From Anoplolepis gracilipes (taxonomy: Eukaryota; Arthropoda; Insecta; Hymenoptera; Formicidae): DNA of 64,000 nt. The DNA is taken from assembly GCF_047496725.1 (NCBI RefSeq), contig NC_132973.1:1463501-1527500 (forward strand), read 5' to 3'. Made by a program: the position numbers and the translations under genes. The notes beneath the pieces were generated by a model. The model ran no database searches and was not told the origin of the DNA. It saw only the letters and a program-made list of their open reading frames with translations. Each line of letters opens with the position of its first letter. Positions within the stretch are counted from its first letter, which is position 1. Shown here piece after piece: positions 40,028 to 53,483 of this stretch.

Positions 40028-41582
40028 GGCAAATAACTTGTCAAGTGTGTCAGACCGACGTTAAATATTTATATATACGTGGAATTTCAATTGTGTGAAA
40101 ATTATGACATTTACATTATACTGACACTATATGTATTAAACTTTGCTAGCTCACAAAATTCGTCGAGAAATGGCGCGAAAAAGGGTGTCGCGTTGCCCTG
40201 CAACATTTCTGCGGGACTTGCGCGTGTCTGACCTCCAGTTCCTCCCCCGTTATCCCTCTCCTCACCCGTCACCCGGCCTTCATCCCTCTTTTCGAGTTTG
40301 TCTGTCCTTTCTCGACAATGTAGTAGTAACGAAATCGAGAGCTTTTATTTTATGCTTCTCGATCCCTTCCGCATTCCTCGAACATCCAGTATAGCCACCT
40401 TCTTGATAAGGTGTCACGATTAGAACCGCGATGTCGTGCTTCACGCAATATTATGCTAGCAAAAGACCTGATAAATTATTCAGTAAGATAAGCTCTCCGA
40501 TAGCAATTGCCTATTTTACCTAATTTCAAATAATAATTTCTTTCAAAGATTTATAGATACCTTTCTTATGACAATAATAATTTTATATTTTTCCATGAAA
40601 TTATTTTACGCAGCAAGAACTTTTTTTTCTCCGTTTTATAGTTTTTACATAATATTAAAATAATTAATGTCAATAAATGTCATTTTTTAAATAGATTGTG
40701 TTTGTCACTCATCTATATGTAAATAGTATACATAAAAATCTTCCTTTAAGCAATATATATATATATACACACACGCAAAGTTTTCTCTGTCTCTCTTCAC
40801 CTTCATTGACAACAAAATTGTCTAGTGAATGCAGAAATAAACTTAATCATGATAGTTCAAGTATTGGTCGAAATAGTTAAATTAAATTCTTATACACGCA
40901 CACGTGCACACATACCTAAATACATTAAAGATAATATTAATTAAAAATTATATAATTAAAAACTGATGATATTCATGACATTAATTTAAAAGTATCTATG
41001 CGGCCTGTCCTTGTAGTAATTGTGAGCAAATCGTAATCATAAAAGTAAATAAGAAAACAGGTTTGACGTTTAATAGTTCAGTCACAATAAAGTAAAGAGG
41101 TTCGCTTAATGTCATGTACATTTAATGCTGAATGAGTAAGTAAGTAGATATGAAATATCATATGATGGAATAATAGCGACATCTTTCATTGAAAAGAAAT
41201 TTTCCCTATTTTTAATTAACAAACGCATTTTAAATGTTCCGCGTTTGAAAATTAACATTTTTACAGATGAATTCACGTCGCCTGATTGGTTCTATATTAT
41301 AATTGTTATTGCAATAAGTAAACTACATATGTCGACAATCCTTATCCGCATCTACTTTAACACCGCTGGTAATGTACATTGAGTTGAGACTTGTTCGGGT
41401 AAGCATCGTCGTTCCTAGAACGCTACATTATCGGTACCTACCTTAAACGCTGATGCGAAGCGCACTCTGCGTTACGGAACGTCAAATTATAATCATGAAG
41501 AGGACAATAACTATGTTTAATAGTTTACTCTTGAAAATAATCCTTAAATTCATTAAATGTGACACAGTTTGTTGTTGTATAT

Positions 41583-44500
41583 TCAATAATTTGGTATGAT
41601 CTGGCATGAGCAACCGTGTGGAAACCAGAACACGTCGGTGTAAAGTCGATTCCCGCTTCCCTCGAGCGCAATTAGTCTTTTTTGCACGAATTGTTGTTGA
41701 CAATTACTTCTGTATCCTTCCGGAATCGAACATATACCGTTGCATTCATTATTTCTAAAAAAAAAATAATAAGAAATATATCTTCTGCTAATTGCGTTCT
41801 TTTTTAAATTTAAAAATAAAAATATCGTTCAAATGTGTCATAGATTTTATCTTAGAAATCGTTAGAAGATGAAATTTCTAGACTCAAATATAATATTAAA
41901 AATCCAAATAAATATATGAGATTTCAACATTTTGATATACTTACAAACACCTTTCGCTTTTGACCAACTGCGTATATTTATTCTGCCCCGGAAGATTAAC
42001 AACATACATCCAGTTGCCTTGATTGTTTAGAGCGGCCTTGGGAGCGATATACTGCGCTTGTGTAGGGCATAGAGGGATAGCATCCGGATTTGACTGTCTT
42101 TTAACACGATCGTCCTTAAGTTTTGCGTATCCCAACAAAGGATTCACGTTATAAGTTCGTGGCGTTATTTTGTCACTTCGTGAATATCTGTTTTTAATTT
42201 TAAAAAAATGTATTATCGATATATATCAAATATGAAGGAGAATTTTTTCTCAATGGCAATTACCTGTTCGCCAACCATGACTGATTCAGTCTAAATAAGG
42301 ATTCTTGTGGATAATTATGATCAACCTGTCGTGGGATATTTTGATGATACTTCAGAGTTACTTCCGGAAGGAAAGGGTTTCTCTGCGATTGCGGAGGCGC
42401 AGAATATTTATAACTGCAAAATATAATGAATTGAAAATCTAATTAAGAATTTAGAATTATGAGACGATTAAATAATTAAATAATTTTTTTATTATGTCTT
42501 ACCCGTTGTAACGGCTACTATTTGACGGAGGTCCGTACATCGAAGTCGGTTGTTCTGTTAATTGCGTGTATAATCGATATACATTATCCTGTCGTGGATA
42601 GTTATAGCCTTGACTGTAATCCGGACGGGAACTTGCAAATGATAAAAAAACATACTAATAATAATCAAATTAAATGATCAATTGTATTACAAATAATTCT
42701 ATTATATTACCGCATTTAATAAATAATAGAAATTTTACGAGAAGCTCCTCATATTTATATTTAAATTTTTTTATGCGGATAAGTTTCTTTTTATCGCTTA
42801 TGTATATTTCACGGTATTTCAATACTGAAAATTACCTGTAAGAATTGAAGTCATCGTGAGATTCGTCTCGCAACGCGGTGCTAAAGTCAAAGCTGCATTT
42901 GTCGACGAGAAATTTGATGAGTTGTCTAAAAAAAAGAGAAAGAAAAAAATCCCTTATATCTCTTGAAGATGTAATACAATGTGTTGACAAAAAATTATAA
43001 TGCGTTTTCTCTCGGGGATTAAATTCGATCTTTGACTCGCTGTCGAGATCTTTCTGCAACGTGTATCAAGGACTGACCATCCTCTATCTGCCAGGCAAGA
43101 GATTTGTCTTCCACAATTGACAAAAACTTATTTACGCAGGTGCGTTTTCAATTACGTGTGCATACGTGTTGCGCAACTATGTTAGTAAGTTAAGCAAGTA
43201 TATTATGGCGAGAAGAGATGCGATATGTTTGTTTGCAGTATGGTTGTTTGGTAAAATAATACGTCGTACGCGATAATCTTGAGTTAGCAATTTGATCTTT
43301 CTGACGTTTCCACTATCAGTTAATATACATTATCACAAGTGACAGCTGTCACACAGTCGAAACTTTCTCCAGTTACTAGAATTATTTAACTTATTATAAA
43401 GCGTTGCGACTATTTATCGAAATCTCTTGCACTACCTTGTTTAACAATAATTAGTGGTAAAAATATTTTTTTGCCAATATTAGAATATTTTATATGCTTC
43501 AATGATATTCATCAAGTTCATTTTATAATCAAATGTATTACTATTTTAGTAAAAACTTTGTTTTTGTGAGCATTGTTTTTATTATTTACTCATATAATTG
43601 TTCAAACGTGTATGTACGAGTATTATTTGTATATCATCTATTTGACGCCAATTCGGATAAAAGAATGAGAATTTATCCAGACGTGGAGAAATAAGGAAAT
43701 ATATCGGTGTTCGATTTGGGCAACCATTGTAACGGATTCAATAATTATGCAGTAGCGTATGACCGCGTCAAGGCCATGGTCATGGTACGCTGAGCAACGA
43801 TCTCACGGACGTTCTTATACATTTATAGCAACCGCTCACTTTACGTAACTCTTAACTCGTTCGGAATAAGATTCGCGCGCGAGCGTAAAAAACGCACAGG
43901 AAATTTGGAAAATCGGTCGATGAATTATCCGCGTACACATACATTAGAATGGAAGGGAAAATATCTAACAAAGAGAGCTGACATTTTATTATTCTATCGG
44001 CACGGGGTAAGTGGATAATTTTTTCTGGGTTAGAAATAATTTATAAAACAGGTGGAATGACAGTCGGACGACCGTCTTTTATGGGCGAGAGAGTCCTCGG
44101 CATAATTCGTTGTGCAAGTCTACTGACATAGAGCAAACTCGATGCTTTCGAGAAACGGATTCTCACTTGGACGAGGAGAGTTAGCGGACTTTCCCCACCA
44201 GAAATTTTTCTCGACACGCGCGTGTCAGTCATTCGTATGCATAGAGGAAGGCGGAAGGTGGACACGACGAATGGCGAAAGGAATATCAACAATTTGAAAT
44301 GGGTCGACCGGATCGCCGAGGATTTCCACTTGTTGCGTTACGTCGTTCACGACTCGATGTCGACTCGATATAGCGATATTACAGGGGAGTCTAAGTGCAC
44401 TTACCGAGGATAATGGTCCAGAGTTTCGCAGAAGGTTTGCCCTGGTGGCGCACAGCTGGGGGTGTGTCCCGGAGGCGCAGGGACGAAGGGCTGGTACTGC

Positions 44501-45795
44501 GGTCGTCCCGGACATCCGTACTCCGTGCAGGGTTCACCTCGGGTGACCATCAGAAAAAACTGTCGACACACACGCACACACACACACACACACACACATA
44601 TTTATATACACATAGATATGCAGGGTATCCTATCATAAATGTGGAGCATATCCACTCTTATCTCTGAACTAAAAGAGAGACCATAACAAATATATTATAA
44701 ATTAAATTAGACGGTTCAAGAAAGAGAAAGAAAGAGATCTGCATAATTTTTATTTACAATAATTTAAGTATTTCAATACGACAAAATGATTGTAATGTTT
44801 GATTGTGATTGAAAGCAAGTATAACGACATATGATTTATAGAATTATTTTATAAATTATACAAGTTTTATCGACGTGAAATTTTGCGCACGGCCGATACA
44901 GTCATCAATTTCAGCATTAGAGGTAATGATGTCATCTAATCACAATATCTGATGTATAATAAAAAATTTGAAAATTTAATTTAAAAAAAAACCACGAAAT
45001 AATATAATAAATTATAAAATATTTAATTTTAGCATCTCATGACATGGTATAAATACTTGCACTTGTATATATGTTACTTGCAAAGTAGCAACGAAATATT
45101 TAATTTCTTTACTCTCTTTCTCTCTTTCTCTATCATGTATATAAATATTTTTATGTATATATATATATATAGTAATAAATCACACAATATAATAATATCA
45201 ACAATAAAATAAAGAAACCATTACTTGAAGTGGTCACTTATATGATAGAATATCATGAACTGCGTTCATACGTTAATGTACAAAATTTATAATAAAACTG
45301 GTTTAAAAAATCGGAAAATGCTAATTTTTCAACTACAAACGAAATATTCGTTTTATAACTTCTTTCATATATACGTGAGAAAGTGTAATTCCCACGGTTA
45401 AATACGATAAAACCAGATTATTAAGTCAGATTAACTATTGTACAACGTGAGACCACTTATGAAATCCACCGGCTTGTATAATTTATCATTTATCAGAATA
45501 CTTCCTGCATAATACAAACGTGCGTTTCTTTTGCGACAATATTAATCGACTCTGATTCAACCTGTATGTAATTTGATCGCCAGATAAAAAATTATTAACT
45601 GTAAATCAACGGCTGAGTCAAGGAATAACAATCAGGAAATTGCAGTTGGAGAGATGTATGTGCAATTGATGTATAGAGAACGTTACATCAGGTTTAAATC
45701 CAGCTTCCTCTGCGTACTCCAGAATCTAAGATAATTATTACTTTTAAATTGTGTCGATCACTTACGATTGACATTAGGTACCACGCGACCTCCAT
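41583..45795 (-). CDS. Spätzle-family Toll/neurotrophin-like ligand, complete, 7 exons
   Basis: Exons in transcript order are 45766-45795, 44405-44559, 42836-42925, 42503-42631, 42264-42413, 41945-42187 and 41583-41754. They join in frame to 322 residues. Residues 1 to about 17 are a hydrophobic signal peptide split by the first intron. A cysteine-rich prodomain follows (PGHTP, FCETLDHYP, LIKFLVDKC). A furin-type site RVKR (212-215) would release residues 216-322, a 107-residue domain with seven cysteines (225, 265, 270, 274, 284, 314, 316) and the hallmarks ALNNQGNWMYVVN, KRLIALEGSGNRLYTDVFWF. That count and length match the Drosophila Spz active fragment of 106 residues. Family members are secreted, form disulphide-linked dimers and bind Toll receptors. 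I do not assign it to spz3, 4, 5 or 6. Any 5' UTR exon was not located. Confidence 0.93.
43339..43352. promoter_or_regulatory. Perfect palindrome GTGACAGCTGTCAC in spätzle intron 2
   Basis: The 14-base palindrome contains TGACAGCTGTCA, a dimer site of TALE homeodomain proteins (MEIS/Hth, PKNOX, TGIF/Vis-Achi), and a central CAGCTG E-box. It lies in the 1.5 kb intron between exons 2 and 3, where enhancers are common. Function is inferred. Confidence 0.4.
44560..44600 (-). promoter_or_regulatory. (TG)n tract forming the 3' splice site of spätzle exon 2
   Basis: On the plus strand this is (CA)n with one G (44566-44598). On the coding strand it reads (TG)n followed by TCGACAG and the exon at 44559. 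The normal pyrimidine tract is therefore replaced by GT repeats. UG repeats next to an acceptor are known, in human CFTR, to bind TDP-43 and promote exon skipping. Exon 2 carries the second half of the signal peptide and most of the cysteine-rich prodomain start. Confidence 0.6.
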
Positions 45796-46947
45796 TTCTC
45801 TCTATGCTATGATTCACCCTGCGTGATAGGACCTTCTCTCCTGTGGTGAGCACGGTAGGAAGGCAGAAAGGAGGCCGCAAAGTCACTTAATTGGCATCGC
45901 GTGCTGATCAATCGTCGTGCAATGTCACTATTGATAAACGCAACGCCAACTTAAAATCCCTGTGCCTCGAAGATGAGACGTGCAAAGGACGAAAGATCGG
46001 TTTTACGATAGATAACCGACAACCAAGTTGAATCGCGCTCAATAATATATTTTTTGAATTTCCGTCCGGAATCAGCTCGTGTCCACGTGGTCGAAATTTT
46101 CAGTCGGCGGATTTGAACCGAACAGACAAAAAAAAAAAAAGGTATGATTCAATTTAAAATTTAATTTTCTGTATCTTCTTGAATGTTAAATTACTGTAAC
46201 GCCGAGTTCTGTCGCACCGACTATGATCAACCATAACGGACGTCTTCCCACTTTTGGCCAACGTGATTCGAAAGTGTCCACGTTGGGTCCAGACACTGGC
46301 GCGATTCGGTTCTACGCGCCGCGAGTCTACCTAGCAACGTGGGTATACCTCCGTTGACCCCTTCCTCGACGACGTGCACGAGTTCCGCGGAGAGCTCAGG
46401 GTGGGGTTCAGGAGGACGCACACTTTCACTGGAATACATGCGCGAGGGATTCATCGACCTTATGACAGAGTGAACTGAGTTTTTCTCCCGGATGACACGA
46501 ATACATCTTGATTATGCGACACCTATGCCACTAGTCTATAAGGAAGAAAAAAAAAAAGAGAAATGCTATCTATTCACATGTTAACATTTAGCCAACATGA
46601 ATAGTTAATAAAATTCTTTTGTAGATATATCTCGCGTATCTTTTTCTTTCATTACAAACTTTTTTTTATATATAAATAAATAAACTTTTAACAAAATTTT
46701 GATGAAAGACATTTATGATAATAATGTTAAAAATTTCAATGTTACTATGTATAATATTCAAAGATTTTGAATTTTATTGGTAGAGTCAACAAGTTAATAA
46801 AATTATATTAAAATTAACTATAAGCGAGACCAAGATACTTTGAATACTTATACAATTAGCATATGCGTAAATAATAGACGCTCTAAATAAATTATATATT
46901 GTTATATACCCATGCATATATAGGTTTATCCATCAAGGTATTTATCG

Positions 46948-46979
<32 letters not shown>

Positions 46980-48313
46980 CATTAACACTTTGAAAGGATT
47001 GAAGTACAATAAATACCTTGACGGATCTGTAAAAAATATATATCCAAGGTGTCTACTCAAATCTTGTAAAAAAATTCCTTTAAAATTCTCTGATTTTCCA
47101 AAAATTTTTGTTCAAAATTCCAAGTAAGAAGAATATTTATTTCAAAACTTTTTAATACAACTTTCTCTAAAATAAATTGTTTTATTACATGTATTTTCTA
47201 ATGTTTTTCATACCAAGGAAAATACGGAGCCTCTTAATTTCAATGTTAGATTTATAATATGTTAAAATTATAATGTACTAAAAAAACTGAACAACTTTCC
47301 TAAGATAATTTTTCATTTATATAAAATTTTAATTTCTTTATCTTTAAAAGTTATAAAGCGTTTGTACTTCATATTCAATAAATATGTTAAGACAATAAGT
47401 ATATAAATAAAAAAAAACAAATATATATGTATATATATATTTATTTATTTATACGGGACAAACTAAGACGCCAAGTTTACGTTGTCTCACTTTATCCGGC
47501 GATTTTTAAAACATTTCTTATCAAACTTTAAACGCTTAAAAGTTTCACAATACCTATATAAAAAGTTCTATGCGTAAAAAAAAATATTAGATATTAACTT
47601 TTTGTACAACTATCGCAGCACTTTCAAGTGCTTAAAATCTAGCAAAAATGCTAAAGAAGATCGAAGGAAAATAACAAAGTGAGATGTAGCGTATGTACAT
47701 ATTTATAATATATATATATTTCGAATTAGTAGTCATATATTTGCTTTTTTTATTAAACATTAAAGTAGACATTTACCTCTCGTTGAGCACGGGAAATCAA
47801 TTTACTACTCGTATTGTATAAATTTTCGAGTATAAATCAATAATATTCACGTGTTAGAGAATAATACGTACGAATAAAGAGCAAGGCTACGAATGACAAA
47901 TATTGGGCTTAATTTAGGAAAGTAAGCGGCACGACGCACGATTACTTGAAACAACCGCGACAAACTTGCCATATTCGTATTTAGCTTGAGATGGCGCTCG
48001 GAGCGCATCCTCGTGCCGCTCACCGCTCGTACCGTCTGATTGCACTGCTGATACCTGATACATACCGATACCGCACTCTAACAGCGCGCTGTCGGCACGC
48101 TTCTCTGCATTCCAATTCCAACATAACCCTGCCGTTCGACTCCTTCAATTTCTCCCCGTATGCTAATTACGCGATTACCCTGCGTTCGCGTTATATCGTC
48201 TAAACGCGTCGCTTAACAATGTGCGCATAGAGATTTTCAATGTGAATGGTGCTTAAAGTTCGTCGAACGTTCCTCGCTCTTGTTGTGACGACTCGTTAAC
48301 TGTTAGCGTAATC
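45796..48313. other. Head-to-head intergenic region between spätzle and the P5A ATPase
   Basis: Both coding starts face away from this 2.5 kb, so it should hold both promoters and 5' UTRs. No TATA box could be assigned confidently. A 75-residue open frame on the minus strand (46227-46454) has no splice donor at its end or recognisable domain. The middle (46600-47800) is AT-rich with small repeats; the last 400 bases before 48314 are CG-richer and promoter-like. Confidence 0.5.
46928..47026. repeat. Short fold-back element with (TA)n core
   Basis: ATCCATCAAGGTATTTAT at 46928 is matched in reverse complement at 47009-47026 with one mismatch. Between them is a (TA)n run (46953-46979). This is consistent with a very short MITE. 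The AAGGTGTCTACTCAAA sequence just beyond (from about 47047) resembles the end of another dispersed repeat, but no partner end was found. Confidence 0.55.
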
Positions 48314-51300
48314 ATGGCGGCGACCTCGTCGCGAGTAGACGAACTCGTGCAATCTGTCAGCCTGCATAATCCGCGCAAATGGATGTTCAACGGTTACATC
48401 CTGCCGTTCGTGATGCTACAGTCCCTGTGGATTTATTGCTGGATCTTCGTCTACGGCATCGACGAATACTATGACGCGGGCCTAGTAGGCATCGCGGCGG
48501 TCGGCGTGCTACAGATCTTTTTGTGCCTGTGCTGTCAATGGTCCGTGCATATTCACACGTTCTTAAATTGCAGCTCGGTAAGTTTGGCAGTCGCCGTTCT
48601 ATTTAAACAATGGACACGTGGTCATTTTGTGGCCCTCAATATGTCTCTTGTAACGTGGCAGCCATTTGAAGCCGGTCTTCTGCTAGCTTAGTCACGTGAT
48701 ACTTCGGCGGGTGTATTTGAATGCCATGAAAAATACGTTTTAAACATAAAAGTCCATTGCATCGTTTTATATCTTTGTTTTTTCGATTGTGTACAAAGAT
48801 TATACCTATGTTCAGTGTTTCACAATGCGCAAATAAAGTTTAAAATGTTTCATCTTGTAATTTTTTTTATTTTATAGGAAAAAAATCCTTACACAGCAAG
48901 AATAGTAAAGGTAATTCCTACTCCAAATAATGGAAGTTCAGAGCTAATTCCACTGCATCACACGGATCAGCAGGAGCCTTGGTTTATTTTTCAAAAAACA
49001 AAATACTATTGGGATTCAGAGATTAAATCATTCAGAGGATTGCAGTTCCCAATCAACCATTCCGTGAAACATTATTGCGAATGGAAAGGCTATCTCGATC
49101 AAACGGAAGTTGAAGCAGCAGAGGAAAAATATGGAAAAAATAAGTATGTTGTAGTAGGATAATCTACATTACGTTAAAATGTTCCTTACGAAATTTCAAT
49201 TGCTGAAAGTATTATTTTTGTTTTAGATTAGATATGGTTGTGCCAGAGTTTTGGGAACTCTTCAAGGAGCGCGCGATTGCTCCGTTTTTCGTCTTTCAAG
49301 TATTCTGTGTGGCACTCTGGTGCTTAGACAAATATTGGTACTATAGTATCTTTACGCTGATCATGCTTATCATGTTTGAATGTACACTAGTACAGCAACA
49401 ATTAAGAAATATGGCCGAGATACGCAAAATGGGCAATAAACCATACATGATAATGGTATAAAGTTTCTTTATCATAGAGTTACCACAGATATTTCCAAGA
49501 ATTTTATGTTTACGTTTTTATTCTTTCTTCTAGGTTTATCGAAACAGACGATGGCGTTTATTATTTACAGACCAACTAGTTCCTGGAGATATTGTTTCTA
49601 TTACAAGGCCTCAACATGATAATTTAGTGCCATGTGATATGTTGCTTTTGCGAGGTCCATGCGTTGTTGACGAAAGCATGTTAACAGGTATAATAATTTA
49701 AATAATTTAATGTTATGTTCAATACAATTAAATCACTACAACTCTACAGTAACTGAAAATGTCTAGGTGAATCTGTTCCTCAAATGAAAGAACCTATTGA
49801 AGATATCGATGGAAGTAGAACTATAGATATTGAAGGTGAAGATAAACTTCACGTACTTTTTGGTGGTACAAAAGTCGTGCAACATACACCTCCTAGTAAA
49901 AATACCCCAGGCCTTCGAGGTATTTTTGATAAATTTTACTTTCTACCTAACATTTTCGCATATTTCATGATATTAACATGTGCTATTCATATTGCAGCGA
50001 CCGATAATGGATGCGTCGCCTATGTATTACGTACTGGCTTTTCTACATCACAGGGAAAACTTTTAAGAACAATATTGTTCGGCGTTAAACGTGTTACAGC
50101 CAATAATTTGGAAACTTTTGGTTTCATTCTATTCCTGCTTATTTTCGCGATTGCCGCCGCTGCGTATGTCTGGATCAAAGGTAGTCCAATTCTGCATTAA
50201 GACAGAGAAAGGGAGATAAGGATAATATAAAATTACATTTTGCAAATTTTAGGCAGCGAAGATCCGACAAGAAATAAGTACAAATTATTTTTGGAATGCA
50301 CATTGATTTTGACTTCTGTTGTGCCACCCGAGTTACCTATAGAATTGTCACTAGCTGTAAATACATCTCTGGTAGCTCTATCTAAGTTAGGTAATTAAGA
50401 TAATTTTTTCTAATGCTAAAAACTTTTAATCTTGTAATTAGTATTACAACTTGTATCCTTTTTGTAGGTGTATTCTGTACGGAACCATTCAGAATTCCGT
50501 TTGCTGGCAAAGTTGATATTTGCTGTTTTGACAAGACTGGTACACTCACTAGTGATAATCTGATTGTTGAGGGTATTGCCGGTATCGAGTAAGAAATTAC
50601 TAGTATAGAGTATAATTATTCTCGCGACAATTTTTTTATGTTAGTTTATGAAATGCGATTTTTATCTTTTTAAGTGGCAAACCAGATGTGATTCAACTAT
50701 CGGATGCACCTTTGGAGAGTATTCAAGTACTGGCTACGTGTCATTCTCTTGTTCAATTAGACGATGGCATCGTTGGGGATCCATTAGAAAAGGCTACCCT
50801 TAAAGCTGTAAATTGGAGTCTTACAAAAAGTAAATATAGATTCATTAATAATATAACTTTTTGAAAACATTAATGTATTACATATTAATGTCCATTTAGG
50901 TGATTCTGTGATTCCTAAAAAAGGCAAATCTCCAGCACTAAAAATTGTACAGAGATATCATTTCTCATCGGCTTTGAAAAGAATGTGTGTTGTGGTCGGA
51001 TATAATATTCCTGGAGCTTCAGAAACTCATTATATGGTTACAGTAAAAGGCGCACCAGAAATTCTAAAGAACATGGTAATTGAAATAGTCATTTCAATTA
51101 TCTATAATTTTATCGTTTTTTTTTTTTTTCTTTACGTTGCAACAAACATAATTTGTCATTTCAGTTGTCTTCTGTACCGAAAAATTATGATTCAACTTAT
51201 TTATCTCTCTCACGACGCGGTGCGAGAGTGCTCGCCTTGGGATATCGGAAACTTCCTGGTAGCTTTTCTTCTCAAGATTTGAGAGAATTGACACGGGAAA

Positions 51301-53483
51301 AATTGGAGAGTAATCTCACATTCGCGGGATTTGTCATTATTAGCTGTCCTCTCAAGCCCGACTCGAAAGCCGTTATTAAAGAAATCGTCAATTCTTCGCA
51401 TTCGGTATGTATCTGATAAATATTAATTAATAAACGTTATTATTATATTGAGACATAATGTAATGTAAAAGTTTCAAAAAAGTATATCTTTTAAAAATAT
51501 ACAAAATTAAATATAACAATTTTATTACACTTATTTAGGTCGTAATGATAACCGGTGATAATCCCTTAACGGCCTGTCATGTGAGCCGCGAGCTACATTT
51601 CACAAAGAAGCCCAACACCCTCGTATTGATTGAAAATGATGGCGAATGGTTGTGGGAAAGCATAGATAAGACGATACAGCTTTCTCTAAGTGTAAAAAAC
51701 GTTGAATCACGCAAAGAAATTTGGAAGGATTATGCACTTTGCGTAACGGGTGAAGTATGTAGATAAGTAAGAATTCGTTTTTGCGAACTTGGATCGTAGC
51801 AATCATTCATTATATTATTAACGGTTTCCTTTAGGGTTTATCGTATCTGAAAGAAAATCAACGAGAACTTCTTCGAAAGCTCTTGCCACATGTTGTGATT
51901 TTCGCGCGATGCGCACCGAAGCAAAAAGAGTTCATTATCGTGTCGCTGCAATCTTTAGGCTTTACTACGTTGATGTGCGGTGACGGAACAAACGATGTCG
52001 GCGCTTTGAAACATGCTCCTGTGGGTAAGTTAATAAAGAGATTGCAATAAAAATTAGATTTAAGTACATGTTTATCACATTTTTTTCATTCTTTTTCTCG
52101 TAGGTGTGGCGATTCTCTCTAGTCCGCCTGAAAAGTTACTTTCCGATAAACGGGAAGATTCAAGGAATGATACATCAGTGTCTCCTATAAACAACGGACC
52201 AAGGAACAATCCGAGAGTCGCACCAGTGAGTACTCGTGCGAAGCTGCAAAAAATTCTAAAAGAAATCGATAACGAAGTGCAAGAGCAATCCGTGATAGTA
52301 AAACTTGGTGACGCTTCTATTGCCGCTCCTTTTACCAGCAAAATGTCATCTATCCAATGCAGTAAGACTCACAAAATATTTCTAAATTGTTTTATTATTC
52401 GGGAATAATATACAAGATCTAATTTGTTTACAGTATGCCACGTGATTAAACAGGGACGTTGCACTCTGGTCACCACTCTGCAAATGTTCAAAATATTAGC
52501 ATTGAATGCATTGATACTCGCCTATAGCCAGTCAGTATTATATCTGGATGGAATTAAATTTAGTGATGCACAGGCGACCTTGCAAGGTGTCCTTTTAGCG
52601 GCCTGTTTTCTCTTTATCTCACGATCGAAACCCCTGAAAACTCTATCGCAGCAAAGACCATTACCAAATATCTTTAATTTGTACACCATCGCAACTGTAT
52701 TACTGCAATTTGCAGTACATTTTATCTGTCTCGTCTATTTAGTGAAAGAGGCTTCTGTTTTATCTCCAAAGTAAGTTGTATAAATTGAATGAGATTGATG
52801 ATTGATGGGAATCACACATATTCTCAATATTACTTGTTTTATAGGGACAATAAATTGGCAGCTATCTTGAATAATTCTACTGAAGTTAATTCATTGGGAG
52901 GAGATGACAGTGAGGATGAACCTTTCGAGGCGAATATAATTAACAGCACTGTGTATATAATTGCGATGTCCCTTCAAGTTTCTACCTTTGCTATAAATTA
53001 TCGAGTAAGTTGTTATCGAGTTGATTACATTTTTTAGTTTTTTATGTATAGTCAATAATGTATTTAATATGATAACTATTAACAATCAATACTGATTACA
53101 TTGTATTATGGCAGGGTCAGCCATTCATGGAAAGTTTGGCACAAAATAAGGCGCTTTTGTTCAGTCTTGTGGGCAACTCTGCCGTCATTCTATTATTGGC
53201 TTGTGGATTTCTGCCAAATCTAGCGGTACAATTCGAGATTGTGGATTTTCCAAGCCATGTAAGTTTTGTGTGTGTGTGCGTGCGTGTGTGTGCGTAACAA
53301 ACAATTGAGTTTATTTTAATTTATTATAGTTTTTTGTCAATCATATTACAAATATATCTCCATTGCATGTTGCAGTTCCGTACGATACTGGTTCAAATAC
53401 TAGTCGCGGATTTTGTCTTCGCGTATATCGTCGATAGAGCTTGTCTGTGGCTTTTTGGCGAAGGAAGACAACATAAACTGTGA
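48314..53483 (+). CDS. ATP13A1: P5A-type ATPase, ATP13A1/Spf1 family, complete, 18 exons
   Basis: Exons: 48314-48577, 48878-49143, 49227-49455, 49534-49687, 49767-49919, 49998-50180, 50253-50390, 50468-50588, 50675-50829, 50900-51075, 51165-51404, 51539-51754, 51835-52024, 52104-52361, 52434-52770, 52845-53004, 53115-53258 and 53376-53483. They join in frame to 1163 residues, close to the human protein (about 1200). Motifs in order: N-terminal membrane hairpins; TGES (304-307) in the actuator domain; the P5A membrane motif PPELPIEL (441-448); the phosphorylation motif DKTGT with Asp484; TGDN (698-701); GDGTNDVGALK from 814; and the C-terminal membrane domain with FEANIINSTVYI. The family sits in the ER membrane and removes mistargeted or misinserted transmembrane helices using ATP. 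All catalytic residues looked for are present. Confidence 0.96.
49920..49997 (+). other. In-frame, stop-free 78-base intron of the P5A ATPase
   Basis: It runs from GTATTT to TTGCAG, is a multiple of three and has no stop in the reading frame, so retention would insert 26 residues. It is treated as an intron because family proteins join GLR/K directly to the (A/P)-T/D-N-G-C-V segment at this point. The retained peptide would add a hydrophobic stretch in a cytosolic region. Confidence 0.8.

Noticed and set aside
46227..46454. Possible upstream coding exon of spätzle on the minus strand
   Set aside because: The signal-peptide exon at 45766-45795 already completes the protein, and no good donor ends this frame.
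47991..48203. 70-codon frame upstream of the P5A ATPase
   Set aside because: No family similarity; it may be a 5' UTR uORF, but the transcription start is unknown.
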